The position numbers were made by a program, and so were the translations under genes. Shown piece after piece: positions 16,516 through 24,906 of a stretch of DNA of 64,000 nt. The notes below the pieces were generated by a model. The model saw nothing but the letters and a program-made list of their open reading frames with translations. It had not been told where the DNA came from and ran no database searches. This DNA is from Bradyrhizobium sp. AZCC 1721 (GTDB lineage Bacteria > Pseudomonadota > Alphaproteobacteria > Rhizobiales > Xanthobacteraceae): positions 3,959,001 to 4,023,000 of the forward strand of contig NZ_JAZHSB010000001.1 of NCBI RefSeq assembly GCF_036924715.1, in the 5' to 3' direction. Numbering within the stretch: position 1 is the stretch's first letter; every line of letters begins with the position of its first letter.

Positions 16516-18309
16516 CTACCGCATCTCGGTCGGAGCGTGGACGCCGAGAACGGCTAAGCCCGATGCCAGAACCGAGACGACGCCCTGGACCATAGCCAGT
16601 CGCGCCCTCGTGATCTCTGCATCATTAGTTATAATGAAGCGTAAATAGGGCAAATCCCGCCCCTTCGTCCACAACGCGTGAAATTCACTGGCTAAATCAT
16701 ATAGATAAAAAGCGATTCGGTGCGGTTCATGTGCGACCGCCGCCGCCTCGATTATCCGGGGATAGAGCGCCAGCCGCTTCAAAAGGTCAAGTTCGGCCGG
16801 ATCCGTCAGCCGCTCCACCGGGGAATCCCCCAAATAGGCCGTCCGGGCCGCGTCATCCTCGGGGAGGTCTGGAACCACCTCGCGGGCATTCTTGAAAATT
16901 GAGTGGCCGCGGGCGTGCCCGTACTGGACGTAGAAAACCGGATTGTCCTTCGATTGCTCGAGCACCTTGGCGAGATCGAAATCGAGCACGGCATCGTTCT
17001 TGCGGAACAGCATCATGAACCGCACCGCATCGGACCCGACTTCGTCGACCACTTCGCGCAGCGTGACGAAATCGCCGGAGCGCTTCGACATCCGCACCGG
17101 CTCGCCGGCGCGCAGCAGGCGAACGAGCTGCACCACCTTGACGTCGAGCGCCGCCTTGCCGCCGCTGACGCCCTTCACCGCCGCCTGCATGCGCTTGATG
17201 TAACCGCCATGGTCGGCGCCGAACACGTCGATCATGTCGAAGAAGCCGCGATCGACCTTGTTCTTGTGATAGGCGATGTCGGAAGCGAAGTAGGTGTAAG
17301 AGCCATCCGACTTGATTAACGGACGATCGACATCGTCGCCGTAGGCGGTGGCGCGGAACAGCGTCTGGATCCGGTCCTCGTAATCCTCGACCGGCTTGCC
17401 CTTCGGCGGCGGCAGGCGGCCCTCGTAGATATCGCCCTTGGCGCGCAGGAAATCGATGGTCTCGGTAACCTTGTTGTTGCCGGTCTCGATCAGCGACCGC
17501 TCCGAGAAGAACACCTCGTGCCTGATATTGAGCGCGGCGAGATCGCCCTTGATCATGTCCATCATCATGGCGATCGCCTTGGCGCGCACGATCGGCAGCC
17601 AGGCAGCTTCAGCCATCGCCTTCAGCCTGTCTCCGTGCTCGGCCGCAAGCGCCTGCCCGACCGGCACGAGATAGTCGCCGGGGTAAAGCCCTTCCGGGAT
17701 CTCGCCGATGACTTCGCCGAGCGCTTCCAGATAGCGCAGGTAGGCCGAGCGCGCGAGCACGTCGACCTGCGCGCCGGCGTCATTGATGTAATATTCGCGG
17801 GTGACGTCGTAGCCTGCAAAATCCAGCAGGCCGCACAGCGCGTCGCCGAACACCGCGCCGCGGCAATGGCCGACATGCATCGGCCCGGTCGGGTTGGCCG
17901 AGACATATTCGACGTTGACCTTGGCGCCGGCGCCGACTGCGCTTTTGCCATAGGCCGCGCCTTCGCGCAGCATGGTGCGCAATTCGTCGGCCCAGACCTG
18001 GGGCTTCAAGGTGAGATTGATGAAGCCGGGCCCAGCGACCTCGACGGCGGCAACCAGATCGTCGGCGCGCAATTTTTCCGCGATCTTGTCGGCGAGTTCG
18101 CGCGGCTTTGCCTTGGCGTCCTTGGCCAGCACCATCGCGGCGTTGGTCGCCATGTCGCCATGGCTCGCGTCGCGCGGCGGTTCGACCACGACGCGGGAGA
18201 AATCGATGCCGGCGGGCCATTGGCCCTCGGCTGCGAGCGCGGCGCAGATCGCCTGCACGCGCGCCAGCGCGTCGGCGAACAGATGCTGTGTGGCTGGCTG
18301 ATCGGACAT
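16516..18309 (-). CDS. argS: Arginyl-tRNA synthetase
   Basis: 597 aa, full-length class I synthetase. The N-terminal Add-1 tRNA-binding domain is followed by the HIGH-type motif SANPTGPMHVGHCRGA (about 135-150). The KMSKS-type loop reads RMSKRSGDF, and the C-terminal DALR anticodon-binding domain ends VLGVHAPTEMR. The start is 10 bases after the dgt stop on the same strand, so dgt-argS is likely one transcript. Confidence 0.98.
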   Translation of the reverse strand: MSDQPATQHLFADALARVQAICAALAAEGQWPAGIDFSRVVVEPPRDASHGDMATNAAMVLAKDAKAKPRELADKIAEKLRADDLVAAVEVAGPGFINLTLKPQVWADELRTMLREGAAYGKSAVGAGAKVNVEYVSANPTGPMHVGHCRGAVFGDALCGLLDFAGYDVTREYYINDAGAQVDVLARSAYLRYLEALGEVIGEIPEGLYPGDYLVPVGQALAAEHGDRLKAMAEAAWLPIVRAKAIAMMMDMIKGDLAALNIRHEVFFSERSLIETGNNKVTETIDFLRAKGDIYEGRLPPPKGKPVEDYEDRIQTLFRATAYGDDVDRPLIKSDGSYTYFASDIAYHKNKVDRGFFDMIDVFGADHGGYIKRMQAAVKGVSGGKAALDVKVVQLVRLLRAGEPVRMSKRSGDFVTLREVVDEVGSDAVRFMMLFRKNDAVLDFDLAKVLEQSKDNPVFYVQYGHARGHSIFKNAREVVPDLPEDDAARTAYLGDSPVERLTDPAELDLLKRLALYPRIIEAAAVAHEPHRIAFYLYDLASEFHALWTKGRDLPYLRFIITNDAEITRARLAMVQGVVSVLASGLAVLGVHAPTEMR

Positions 18310-18318
18310 GCCCGCCGC

Positions 18319-19527
18319 CTAACGCAAATCCGGGGTCGAGTCAAAAAGCCGCTGGTGCTCCATCAGGGCGTAGCGGTCGGTCATCCCGGCGATGAAATTG
18401 CCAATCCGGCGCGCCCGCTCGCCATCCGTGACGCGCTCGGTACCCTCCACCCATTCGGCCGGCAGGTCCCCCGGCGAATTCTGGTAGCGCGCGAACAGGT
18501 CGAACAGGATGCCTTCCGCCTCGCCCATCACCCGCATCACCCGATTGTGGCGGTACATGCGCTGCTTCAGGAACGCCTTGATGGCGGCCTCCTCCTCGGC
18601 GACGTCAGGCGGAAAGGCGATCAGCGGCTGGTGATGGTGGCGGACGTCATGAGCCGATTGCGGTTTCGCTTCTGCCAAGCGCCTGCCCGCCTCCGACATG
18701 ACCGCCATGATCATGTAGGAAATTAGCTCGCGTACCAGTTCCGCGCCGCGCCTGGCGTCGTCAAGGTTGGGATAATGCCGGTCGATTTCGGCGATGATCG
18801 CCTCAGTCAGCGGCATCACCTTGAGATCGTCGACAGCAAACAGTCCGGCGCGCAGGCCGTCGTCGATATCGTGGGCATCATAGGCGATGTCGTCGGCAAA
18901 CGCTGCGGCCTGCGCCTCCAGCGAGGCGTAGCTCCACAGCTCGAGATCGAATTTTTGATCGAAGTCGGAAATGCCGATCGGGATGCCGCGGTCGCGGTAA
19001 GGCCCGGCCGGGGCCCCGTCTCGCTCGGTCAGCGGGCCGTTGTGCTTGACGATGCCCTCCAGCGATTCCCAGGTCAGGTTCAGCCCGTCGAACTCAGGAT
19101 AGCGATGCTCCAGCGAGGTCACGACCCGCAGCGCCTGCGCGTTGTGGTCGAAGCCGCCGTGATCCCTGAGGCATTTGTCGAGCGCCCGCTCGCCAGCATG
19201 GCCGAACGGGGGATGGCCGAGGTCATGGGCCAGCGCCAGCGTTTCGGTAAGATCCTCGTCGAGGCCGAGCTGGCGGGCCAGCGCGCGGGCGATCTGCGCC
19301 ACTTCCAGCGAATGGGTCAGCCGGGTGCGGTAGTGGTCGCCCTCGTGGAACACGAAAACTTGTGTCTTGTGCTTCAGCCGGCGGAACGCGGTGGAATGGA
19401 TCACCCGGTCGCAATCGCGCCGGAACGGGCTGCGGGTCCGGCTCGGCGGCTCCGGAAACAGCCGGCCGCGGCTCCGGTCAGGGTCGCAGCCATAAAGCGC
19501 GCGGGGGGCAGCCATTCCGACCGACAC
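18319..19527 (-). CDS. dgt: Deoxyguanosinetriphosphate triphosphohydrolase-like protein
   Basis: 402 aa HD-domain enzyme that hydrolyses dNTPs to deoxynucleosides and triphosphate. The metal-binding HD motif is seen in THSLEVAQIARALARQLG and LALAHDLGHPPFGHAGE, preceded by FRRLKHKTQVFV. The length fits the dGTPase-like type 2 subfamily. It is first of the long minus-strand run toward tatC and diverges from erpA, with about 100 bases of shared upstream DNA. Confidence 0.95.
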   Translation of the reverse strand: MSVGMAAPRALYGCDPDRSRGRLFPEPPSRTRSPFRRDCDRVIHSTAFRRLKHKTQVFVFHEGDHYRTRLTHSLEVAQIARALARQLGLDEDLTETLALAHDLGHPPFGHAGERALDKCLRDHGGFDHNAQALRVVTSLEHRYPEFDGLNLTWESLEGIVKHNGPLTERDGAPAGPYRDRGIPIGISDFDQKFDLELWSYASLEAQAAAFADDIAYDAHDIDDGLRAGLFAVDDLKVMPLTEAIIAEIDRHYPNLDDARRGAELVRELISYMIMAVMSEAGRRLAEAKPQSAHDVRHHHQPLIAFPPDVAEEEAAIKAFLKQRMYRHNRVMRVMGEAEGILFDLFARYQNSPGDLPAEWVEGTERVTDGERARRIGNFIAGMTDRYALMEHQRLFDSTPDLR

Positions 19528-19631
19528 GGTTTTTTAGTCCTTATCCATTTGATTCCGCGAGATTGCGCACTTAACTATGTCTAACGCGCCATACCAAATG
19601 AATTGGGTATGACGGGGCCGGAGACCATGCA

Positions 19632-19961
19632 ATGACCACTGCCATCACCGTCAGCGAGCGGGCCGCCCGCCGCATCGGGGAAATCCTCAGGAATGAAGGC
19701 GACGGCGCCATGCTGCGCATCTCCGTCGAGGGCGGCGGCTGCTCTGGCTTCCAGTACAAGTTCGACGTCGACCGCGCCAAGGCCGAGGACGACCTCGTGA
19801 TCGCGCGTGAGGGCGCGGTGGTGCTGGTCGATCCAGCCTCGGTGCCGTTCCTCGCCGGATCCGAAGTCGATTTCGTCGACGACCTGATCGGCGCGTCGTT
19901 CCGCGTGGTCAATCCGAATGCCACGGCGTCGTGCGGCTGCGGGACGAGCTTTTCGGTTTGA
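19632..19961 (+). CDS. erpA: Iron-sulfur cluster insertion protein ErpA/IscA
   Basis: 109 aa A-type carrier. The three cluster-binding cysteines are present: Cys37 in GGGCSGFQY and the C-terminal CGCGTSFSV pair. The ribosome site GGAG is just upstream. It is alone on the plus strand, divergent from dgt, an arrangement common in Rhizobiales. It transfers Fe-S clusters to apo-enzymes; the exact paralogue name (ErpA versus IscA) is inferred from the dgt linkage. Confidence 0.92.
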   Translation: MTTAITVSERAARRIGEILRNEGDGAMLRISVEGGGCSGFQYKFDVDRAKAEDDLVIAREGAVVLVDPASVPFLAGSEVDFVDDLIGASFRVVNPNATASCGCGTSFSV

Positions 19962-19987
19962 GAAGGGACGCGAAGGCGTCTCCACTT

Positions 19988-20119
19988 GTCGTCCCTGCGA
20001 ACGCAGGGACCCATAACCACCGCCGCCAATCGTTGAAGCACAGCCGGCGACCACCCTCCCCGGATAATATCCGCCGCGGCGTATGGGTCCCGGATCGCGC
20101 TCGCTACGCTCGGGACGAC
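19988..20119. repeat. Intergenic palindromic repeat (GTCGTCCC...GGGACCCATA family)
   Basis: The left arm is GTCGTCCCTGCGAACGCAGGGACCCATA and the right arm TATGGGTCCCGGATCGCGCTCGCTACGCTCGGGACGAC, so the ends GTCGTCCC/GGGACGAC and ACCCATA/TATGGGT pair. It fills the spacer between the convergent genes erpA and the LysR regulator and may also act as a terminator. Confidence 0.75.
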
Positions 20120-20166
20120 GGGTGGTGTAGATCGTCGCTCTACCCATCCTACAACAAACAAGCGCT

Positions 20167-21072
20167 CTACGCCTCGCGCGCGTAGCGCGGCAAATCGGCT
20201 TTTAGCATTTCGAGAACGTCATCCCTGACCGGATCGCGCGTGCCCCGCGTCCAGGCAGCCGCTAGCGGCAGCTTGTTCATGTCGGAGGCGGCAAGGCGGA
20301 TGAAGCGGACGCCGCGCGTCGCCATGCGCGATGTCCAGCGCGGGACGATTGCGACGCCAAGGCCGGTGGAAACCAGGTTGACGATGGTCTGCTTCTCGTC
20401 AGCGATTTGCGACACGCGCGCCTCACAGCCCGCCTCGGCGAACAGTTTCATGGTGAGGTCGTGGCTGTGCGGACGCGAGCGTCGTTCGGGCACGATCAAC
20501 GGCTCGCGCTCGAGATCGGCGATGGTCACGCGCTTGCGCTGTGACAGCGGATGCCGATCGGCGACCGCGACGACGGCCGTCTCGTGCAGCAGAAACAGAA
20601 ACTCCAGACGCTTGTCGGGCCGCTCCGGCGGGCGCACGAAGGCGAGATCGAGCCGGCCGGACAACAGCCGCGGCAGCAGGCGCACGGTCTTGTCCTCGAC
20701 CAGTTGCACGGTGACGTCAGGCCGCCGCCCGCGGAAATCGTGCAACAGCCGCGGCAACAGCCCGGCGGCGGCGCTGTCGATGGCGCCGACGCGAATGATC
20801 GCGGCGCGCTTGCGGCCGCCGGTGCGAAACCGCCCTGCAAGCGCATCGGCCTGCGTCAACAGCGCCCGCGCCTCCTTGAGCAGTTCGGCGCCATCATCTG
20901 TCAGCGCGACGCTTCGCGTCGTGCGCGTCATCAGCCGCGTGCCGAGATCCTCTTCAAGCAGGCGGATGAAACGGCCGAGCGCCGACGGCAGCATGTCGAG
21001 CCGCTGCGCTGCCCGGCCAAAATGCAGTTCCTCGGCGGCAGCCACGAAGCAACGCAAGTGATGAAGGTCCAT
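20167..21072 (-). CDS. LysR-family transcriptional regulator
   Basis: 301 aa. The N-terminal helix-turn-helix runs MDLHHLRCFVAAAEELHFGRAAQRL, with the LPSALGRFIRLLEEDLGTRL recognition region. The C-terminal part is a periplasmic-binding-like effector domain. It is divergent from the tartrate/malate dehydrogenase gene, with a spacer of about 225 bp carrying a palindromic repeat. LysR proteins usually regulate the divergent operon, so control of the dehydrogenase and the receptor downstream is the likely role. The effector is probably a hydroxy-acid, by inference only. Confidence 0.93.
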   Translation of the reverse strand: MDLHHLRCFVAAAEELHFGRAAQRLDMLPSALGRFIRLLEEDLGTRLMTRTTRSVALTDDGAELLKEARALLTQADALAGRFRTGGRKRAAIIRVGAIDSAAAGLLPRLLHDFRGRRPDVTVQLVEDKTVRLLPRLLSGRLDLAFVRPPERPDKRLEFLFLLHETAVVAVADRHPLSQRKRVTIADLEREPLIVPERRSRPHSHDLTMKLFAEAGCEARVSQIADEKQTIVNLVSTGLGVAIVPRWTSRMATRGVRFIRLAASDMNKLPLAAAWTRGTRDPVRDDVLEMLKADLPRYAREA

Positions 21073-21180
21073 CGCTCCTCCCCACCAGGATTATATCAAT
21101 TTTTTGTATAAACGCGAGCCGGTTGTCCATCGGCGGCGGCCGCCACAGGATGCTCCGAGCAAGGCCCGCAGGGTGCCCCT

Positions 21181-21262
21181 GTCATTGCGAGCGCAGCGAA
21201 GCAATCCATAGCTCCGCACGTGGAGCGATGGCTTGCTTCGTCGCTTCGCTCCTCGCAATGAC
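21181..21262. repeat. Palindromic repeat (CATTGCGAGG...GAAGCAATCC family), copy 1
   Basis: GTCATTGCGAGCGCAGCGAAGCAATCCATAG pairs with GCTTGCTTCGTCGCTTCGCTCCTCGCAATGAC. The same ~84-bp unit recurs at 38119 and 45129. Here it lies in the divergent promoter region of the LysR and dehydrogenase genes. Confidence 0.85.
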
Positions 21263-21299
21263 TGGTCTACGAGCGGAGATCGTTTCCAAGGAGAGTTCG

Positions 21300-22373
21300 A
21301 TGCGTGAATATTCAATCGCCGCCATTCCGGCCGATGGCATCGGCCCGGAAGTTATCGCCGCCGGCGTCACTGCGCTCGAAAACCTCGCGAGGCGGCTCGG
21401 CGACGTGAAATTCAACGTCGAAACCTTCGATTGGGGCTCGGCCTATTATCGCCAGCACGGCGTGATGATGCCGGCCGACGGCCTCGCTACGCTGAAAAAA
21501 TTCGACGCGATCTATTTCGGCGCGGTCGGCGCGCCCGACGTGCCCGATCACATCACGCTGTGGGGCCTGCGCCTGCCGATCTGCCAGGGCTTTGACCAAT
21601 ACGCCAACGTGCGGCCGACCCGGATCCTGCCCGGCATCACCTCGCCGCTTCGCCATGCCGAGGCGGGCGACCTAGACTGGGTGATCGTGCGTGAAAACTC
21701 CGAAGGCGAATATGCCGGCTGCGGCGGACGGGTGCATCGCGGCCTGCCGGAAGAAGTCGGCACGGAAGTCGCCGTCTTCACCCGCGTCGGGGTCCAGCGC
21801 ATCATGCGCTACGCATTCCGCCTGGCGCAATCGCGGCCGCGAAAACTGCTCACGGTTGTGACAAAATCGAATGCGCAGCGGCATGGCATGGTGATGTGGG
21901 ACGAGATCGCCGAGCAGGTCTCGAAAGAGTTTCCTGACGTCATCTGGGACAAGATGCTGGTCGATGCGATGACGGTGCGGATGACGCTGAAGCCGCAGAG
22001 CCTTGACACCATCGTCGCGACCAACCTTCACGCCGATATCCTGTCCGATCTCGCCGGTGCGCTCGCCGGCAGCCTCGGCGTAGCGCCGACGGCGAACATC
22101 GATCCGGAGCGGCGCTTTCCCTCAATGTTCGAACCGATCCACGGCTCGGCGTTCGACATCACCGGAAAGGGCATTGCCAACCCGGTTGCGAGTTTCTGGA
22201 CGGCATCGCAGATGCTCGACCATCTCGGCGAGGCCGAAGCCTCGGCGCGGCTGATGCGTGCCGTGGAAAAGGTCACGGGCGCCGGCATCACGACGCCCGA
22301 TGTCGGCGGCACAGCGACGACCAAGGATGTCACCGCGGCCGTTGTGGAGGCGATCCATAGCTCCAATGTGTGA
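21300..22373 (+). CDS. ttuC: Tartrate dehydrogenase / D-malate dehydrogenase
   Basis: 357 aa, member of the isocitrate/isopropylmalate dehydrogenase fold, NAD- and divalent metal-dependent. The N-terminus IAAIPADGIGPEVIAAG and the later VRENSEGEYAGCGGR and DPERRFPSMFEPIHGSAFDITGKGIANP segments match the TtuC/DmlA subgroup rather than LeuB. The start at 21300 follows AAGGAGAG. Upstream in-frame codons fall inside the palindromic repeat. It is divergent from a LysR gene and followed by a tricarboxylate-type receptor, suggesting uptake and use of tartrate or D-malate. Confidence 0.9.
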   Translation: MREYSIAAIPADGIGPEVIAAGVTALENLARRLGDVKFNVETFDWGSAYYRQHGVMMPADGLATLKKFDAIYFGAVGAPDVPDHITLWGLRLPICQGFDQYANVRPTRILPGITSPLRHAEAGDLDWVIVRENSEGEYAGCGGRVHRGLPEEVGTEVAVFTRVGVQRIMRYAFRLAQSRPRKLLTVVTKSNAQRHGMVMWDEIAEQVSKEFPDVIWDKMLVDAMTVRMTLKPQSLDTIVATNLHADILSDLAGALAGSLGVAPTANIDPERRFPSMFEPIHGSAFDITGKGIANPVASFWTASQMLDHLGEAEASARLMRAVEKVTGAGITTPDVGGTATTKDVTAAVVEAIHSSNV

Positions 22374-22451
22374 GGCCCGCACGGCAAACCGGTCGTGCGG
22401 CAAGAGGCCTGCGTTCAAAGCCAAACAAAACAAATTCTCCGGGAGGCACGT

Positions 22452-23420
22452 ATGAGGAAAACAGCCGTCATCACCGCAGCGCTTACGATGCTCAGTTCGA
22501 CCGCTTTGGCGCAGAACTATCCCAACAGGCCTATTACGTTGCTGGTCCCGTTCGCCGCCGGCGGCGCCACCGACACGGTCGCGCGGGTGACGGCGCAATC
22601 GATGTCAAAACTCCTGGGCCAGACCATCGTCATCGAGAACGCGACCGGCGCCGGCGGCACCATCGCGGCCACGCGCGCCTCACGCGCGGAGGCGGACGGC
22701 TACACGCTCCTGATCCACCATATCGGCATCTCCACAGCCGCCACGCTGTATCGCAAGCTGCCTTACGACACCAAGACGGCATTCGCGCCGATCGGCCTTG
22801 TCACCAATGCGCCGATGACGATCATCGGCCGGCCCGATTTGCCGCCGAACACACTCGCCGAACTCGTTACCTACATCAAGGCCAACGGCGACAAGATGAC
22901 GTTCGGCAATGCCGGCCTCGGCGCCGCGTCGCACCTCTGCGGCATGCTGTTCATGACTGCGGTCGGCAAGGAAATCCTGACCGTGCCCTACAAGGGCAAT
23001 GCGCCCGTCATGAACGATCTGATCGCCAAGCAGATCGACCTCTCCTGCGACCAGACCACCAACACCACGAGCCCGATCGCGTCGAAGATGGTCAAGGCTT
23101 ACGCCATCACGACGAAGACACGGCTCGCGTCCATGCCCGATCTGCCTGCCGCCGACGAAGCGGGCCTGAAAGGCTTTGAAGTCGGCGCATGGCACGGCAT
23201 CTACGCGCCGAAGGGTACGCCCGACGAGATCGTCCAAAAACTCTCCAAGACGCTGCAAGAGGCGTTGCGCGATCCGGATTTGGTGAAGCGGTTCAACGAC
23301 ATCAACACGGAACCTGTCCCGCAAAGCGAAGCGACGCCTGAGGCGCTGAAGACAAAACTGATCAGCGAGGTCGATCGCTGGGCGCCGATCATCAAGGCGG
23401 CGGGGCAGTTCGCGGATTGA
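22452..23420 (+). CDS. Tripartite tricarboxylate transporter (Bug family) binding protein
   Basis: 322 aa. The signal peptide MRKTAVITAALTMLSSTALA is cleaved before QNYPNRPITLLVPFAAGG, the usual start of mature Bug proteins. The family segments GGATDTVARVTAQSM and VTNAPMTIIG follow. The start at 22452 has GGGAGG upstream. It is a periplasmic solute receptor for carboxylates. The membrane subunits TctA and TctB are not in the window, so the receptor is an orphan. Its position after ttuC suggests a C4 hydroxy-acid ligand. Confidence 0.93.
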   Translation: MRKTAVITAALTMLSSTALAQNYPNRPITLLVPFAAGGATDTVARVTAQSMSKLLGQTIVIENATGAGGTIAATRASRAEADGYTLLIHHIGISTAATLYRKLPYDTKTAFAPIGLVTNAPMTIIGRPDLPPNTLAELVTYIKANGDKMTFGNAGLGAASHLCGMLFMTAVGKEILTVPYKGNAPVMNDLIAKQIDLSCDQTTNTTSPIASKMVKAYAITTKTRLASMPDLPAADEAGLKGFEVGAWHGIYAPKGTPDEIVQKLSKTLQEALRDPDLVKRFNDINTEPVPQSEATPEALKTKLISEVDRWAPIIKAAGQFAD

Positions 23421-23437
23421 GGAAAAGCTGTCAGATC

Positions 23438-23470
23438 GCGCGCCCGCCGCCGCGCGGGCCGCGCGTGATG
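23438..23470. terminator. GC-rich hairpin between convergent genes
   Basis: GCCCGC and GCGGGC face each other across a short loop in the spacer between the receptor gene and the GDCCVxC gene, which converge. No clear T-tract is present. Confidence 0.35.
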
Positions 23471-23495
23471 TCAGTCGTTGATGTGTTATCAGCAA

Positions 23496-23720
23496 CTACG
23501 AGCAACACGCCGCGCCGTCCGACTCGCCGATTCGCTGGGCCTGAACAGGTGGACACGGTATCGACCCGTAGGAACAGAACACGCAACAATCGCCCGCTTT
23601 CGGCTTCAGCTTCGTGCCGCAGCCCGTGCATTCATAGAAAAACTGACAGGCATCGGTGGGCATCCTCTCCATTTTTGAAACGGCGCAGTGCGGACATGTG
23701 ATCGTCGATTCCAGCATCAT
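23496..23720 (-). CDS. GDCCVxC-domain cysteine-rich protein of the mer operon
   Basis: 74 aa with ten cysteines. CPHC (9-12), C25, C31 and C34 resemble a zinc-ribbon; GDCCVFCSYGSIPCPP (43-58) is the signature of the GDCCVxC family that often accompanies mercury genes. The protein ends in a CC pair. It begins 4 bases after the merP stop, so it is the last gene of the merT-merP operon. A metal-binding or Hg-handling role is inferred from context; the biochemistry is unknown. Confidence 0.85.
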   Translation of the reverse strand: MMLESTITCPHCAVSKMERMPTDACQFFYECTGCGTKLKPKAGDCCVFCSYGSIPCPPVQAQRIGESDGAACCS

Positions 23721-23724
23721 GGCA

Positions 23725-24009
23725 TCAGCTCTTCGGCGCTGACGGATAGCCGGCGTTGGTCGTCGCCGACATCAACCGGCTCACATCGGTTTTGGCATCG
23801 TCATAGACGATCGTTGCCGTCTTGTCCCTGAAGGACACGGCAACCTTGGCGACGCCGGGAACGGCTTGCAAGCTGCTCTTGACGATGGAAGGGCATGACG
23901 CGCAGTCCATGTTGACCACGGCCAGGGTGATCGTTCTGTCTTCGGCCAATGCTGCTGGCGAAGCGATGATGCCGATTGCAAATGCTGTGCGGGCGAAAAC
24001 CTTATGCAT
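23725..24009 (-). CDS. merP: Periplasmic mercury-binding protein MerP
   Basis: 94 aa. The signal peptide MHKVFARTAFAIGIIASPAALA precedes an HMA domain whose metal site reads NMDCASCP (Cys36, Cys39), equivalent to GMTCxxC. MerP passes Hg(II) to MerT. It starts 13 bases after the merT stop. The Cys spacing would also allow other soft metals, but the merR-merT context supports mercury. Confidence 0.9.
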   Translation of the reverse strand: MHKVFARTAFAIGIIASPAALAEDRTITLAVVNMDCASCPSIVKSSLQAVPGVAKVAVSFRDKTATIVYDDAKTDVSRLMSATTNAGYPSAPKS

Positions 24010-24022
24010 GGCAGTTCTCCGG

Positions 24023-24409
24023 TCACGAATTGAGAAACAGTCGCGCGATGAGGTCGAGGCCAATCGCGGCGGCGACGAGGATCGTCGCCAGGATAAGCGT
24101 CGTTTTGACGATGCGATCCGAAACCGGGCGCGCGCACGCTTCCAAATCGGCGCAGGCGCGCGTTGAAGATCGGTAAACCAGCCAATAGCCGTATCCGAGG
24201 AGCATGAGCGTCGCAGCGATGAAGAAAGGCTGATAGGGGGCGATCCGGGTGAAATTCCCAATCCATGCACCGCTGACGCCAAGACCGAACAGGACCAGCG
24301 GCAGGATACAGCAGGAGGACGCCGCCAGCGCCCCAAGCAGGCCGCCCGCGGCAACCAGACTTTGCCGCCGTCGGCGATCGTCAAAGTGATCAACTTCGTT
24401 GAATTTCAT
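24023..24409 (-). CDS. merT: Mercuric transport protein MerT
   Basis: 128 aa with three predicted helices. The first helix carries the adjacent pair Cys33-Cys34 (ASSCCILPLVL), and the cytoplasmic loop holds Cys86 and Cys92 (CADLEACARP), the two pairs used to relay Hg(II) inward. It is first in the operon and divergent from merR across a perfect operator dyad. Length fits MerT. Confidence 0.92.
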   Translation of the reverse strand: MKFNEVDHFDDRRRRQSLVAAGGLLGALAASSCCILPLVLFGLGVSGAWIGNFTRIAPYQPFFIAATLMLLGYGYWLVYRSSTRACADLEACARPVSDRIVKTTLILATILVAAAIGLDLIARLFLNS

Positions 24410-24423
24410 GGGCTAAAGCGTGC

Positions 24424-24444
24424 ATCCTGTAGTCACTACAGGAT
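24424..24444. promoter_or_regulatory. MerR operator dyad between merR and merT
   Basis: Perfect 9-bp arms ATCCTGTAG and CTACAGGAT flank a TCA centre, placed within the 48-bp divergent spacer. On the merT strand, TTGATC (24442-24447) abuts the dyad as a candidate -35, with a spacer of about 19 bases, the over-long spacing typical of MerR-activated promoters. The -10 is not clear by eye. Confidence 0.8.
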
Positions 24445-24457
24445 CAAGGACAATATC

Positions 24458-24883
24458 ATGCTCACCATCACGACTTCGCGAGCCGAAACTCTTTCGATCG
24501 GCGAGCTGTCCCGGCTTAGCGGCGTGAACATTGAGACCATCCGCTACTACGAGCGGATCAAGATGCTGCCGACACCACCCCGAACGACGAGCGGCCGGCG
24601 GGTTTACGGACCAGCCGAAAAACGGGCATTGGGTTTCATCCGTCGTTCTCGCGAACTCGGGTTCACGCTAGAGGAGATCCGGGCCTTGCTCGCCCTGGGC
24701 GGTCCAGCGCGGGCCTCCTGTGCCGACGTACACAAGATCGCAAGCACTCATCTGAACAACGTTCGCAGCAAACTTGCGGACCTCGTTAAGCTCGAGTCCG
24801 TTTTGGCGGAAACAATTGCGCAATGCAGTGACGGAACGAGTCCCGATTGCCCGGTGATCGATATTCTGGATGCAGACAGGTAA
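24458..24883 (+). CDS. merR: Mercury-responsive regulator MerR
   Basis: 141 aa. The N-terminal winged helix begins LSIGELSRLSGVNIETIRYYERIKML, followed by a coiled-coil dimerisation helix. Three cysteines that in MerR bind Hg(II) across the dimer are present: Cys88 (RASCADVH), Cys123 (IAQCSDG) and Cys131 (PDCPVI). The start at 24458 follows AAGGA. It should repress, then activate, the divergent merT promoter by DNA untwisting at the dyad. Confidence 0.92.
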   Translation: MLTITTSRAETLSIGELSRLSGVNIETIRYYERIKMLPTPPRTTSGRRVYGPAEKRALGFIRRSRELGFTLEEIRALLALGGPARASCADVHKIASTHLNNVRSKLADLVKLESVLAETIAQCSDGTSPDCPVIDILDADR

Positions 24884-24906
24884 GGCAACGTAACTCTTTA
24901 ACGTCC

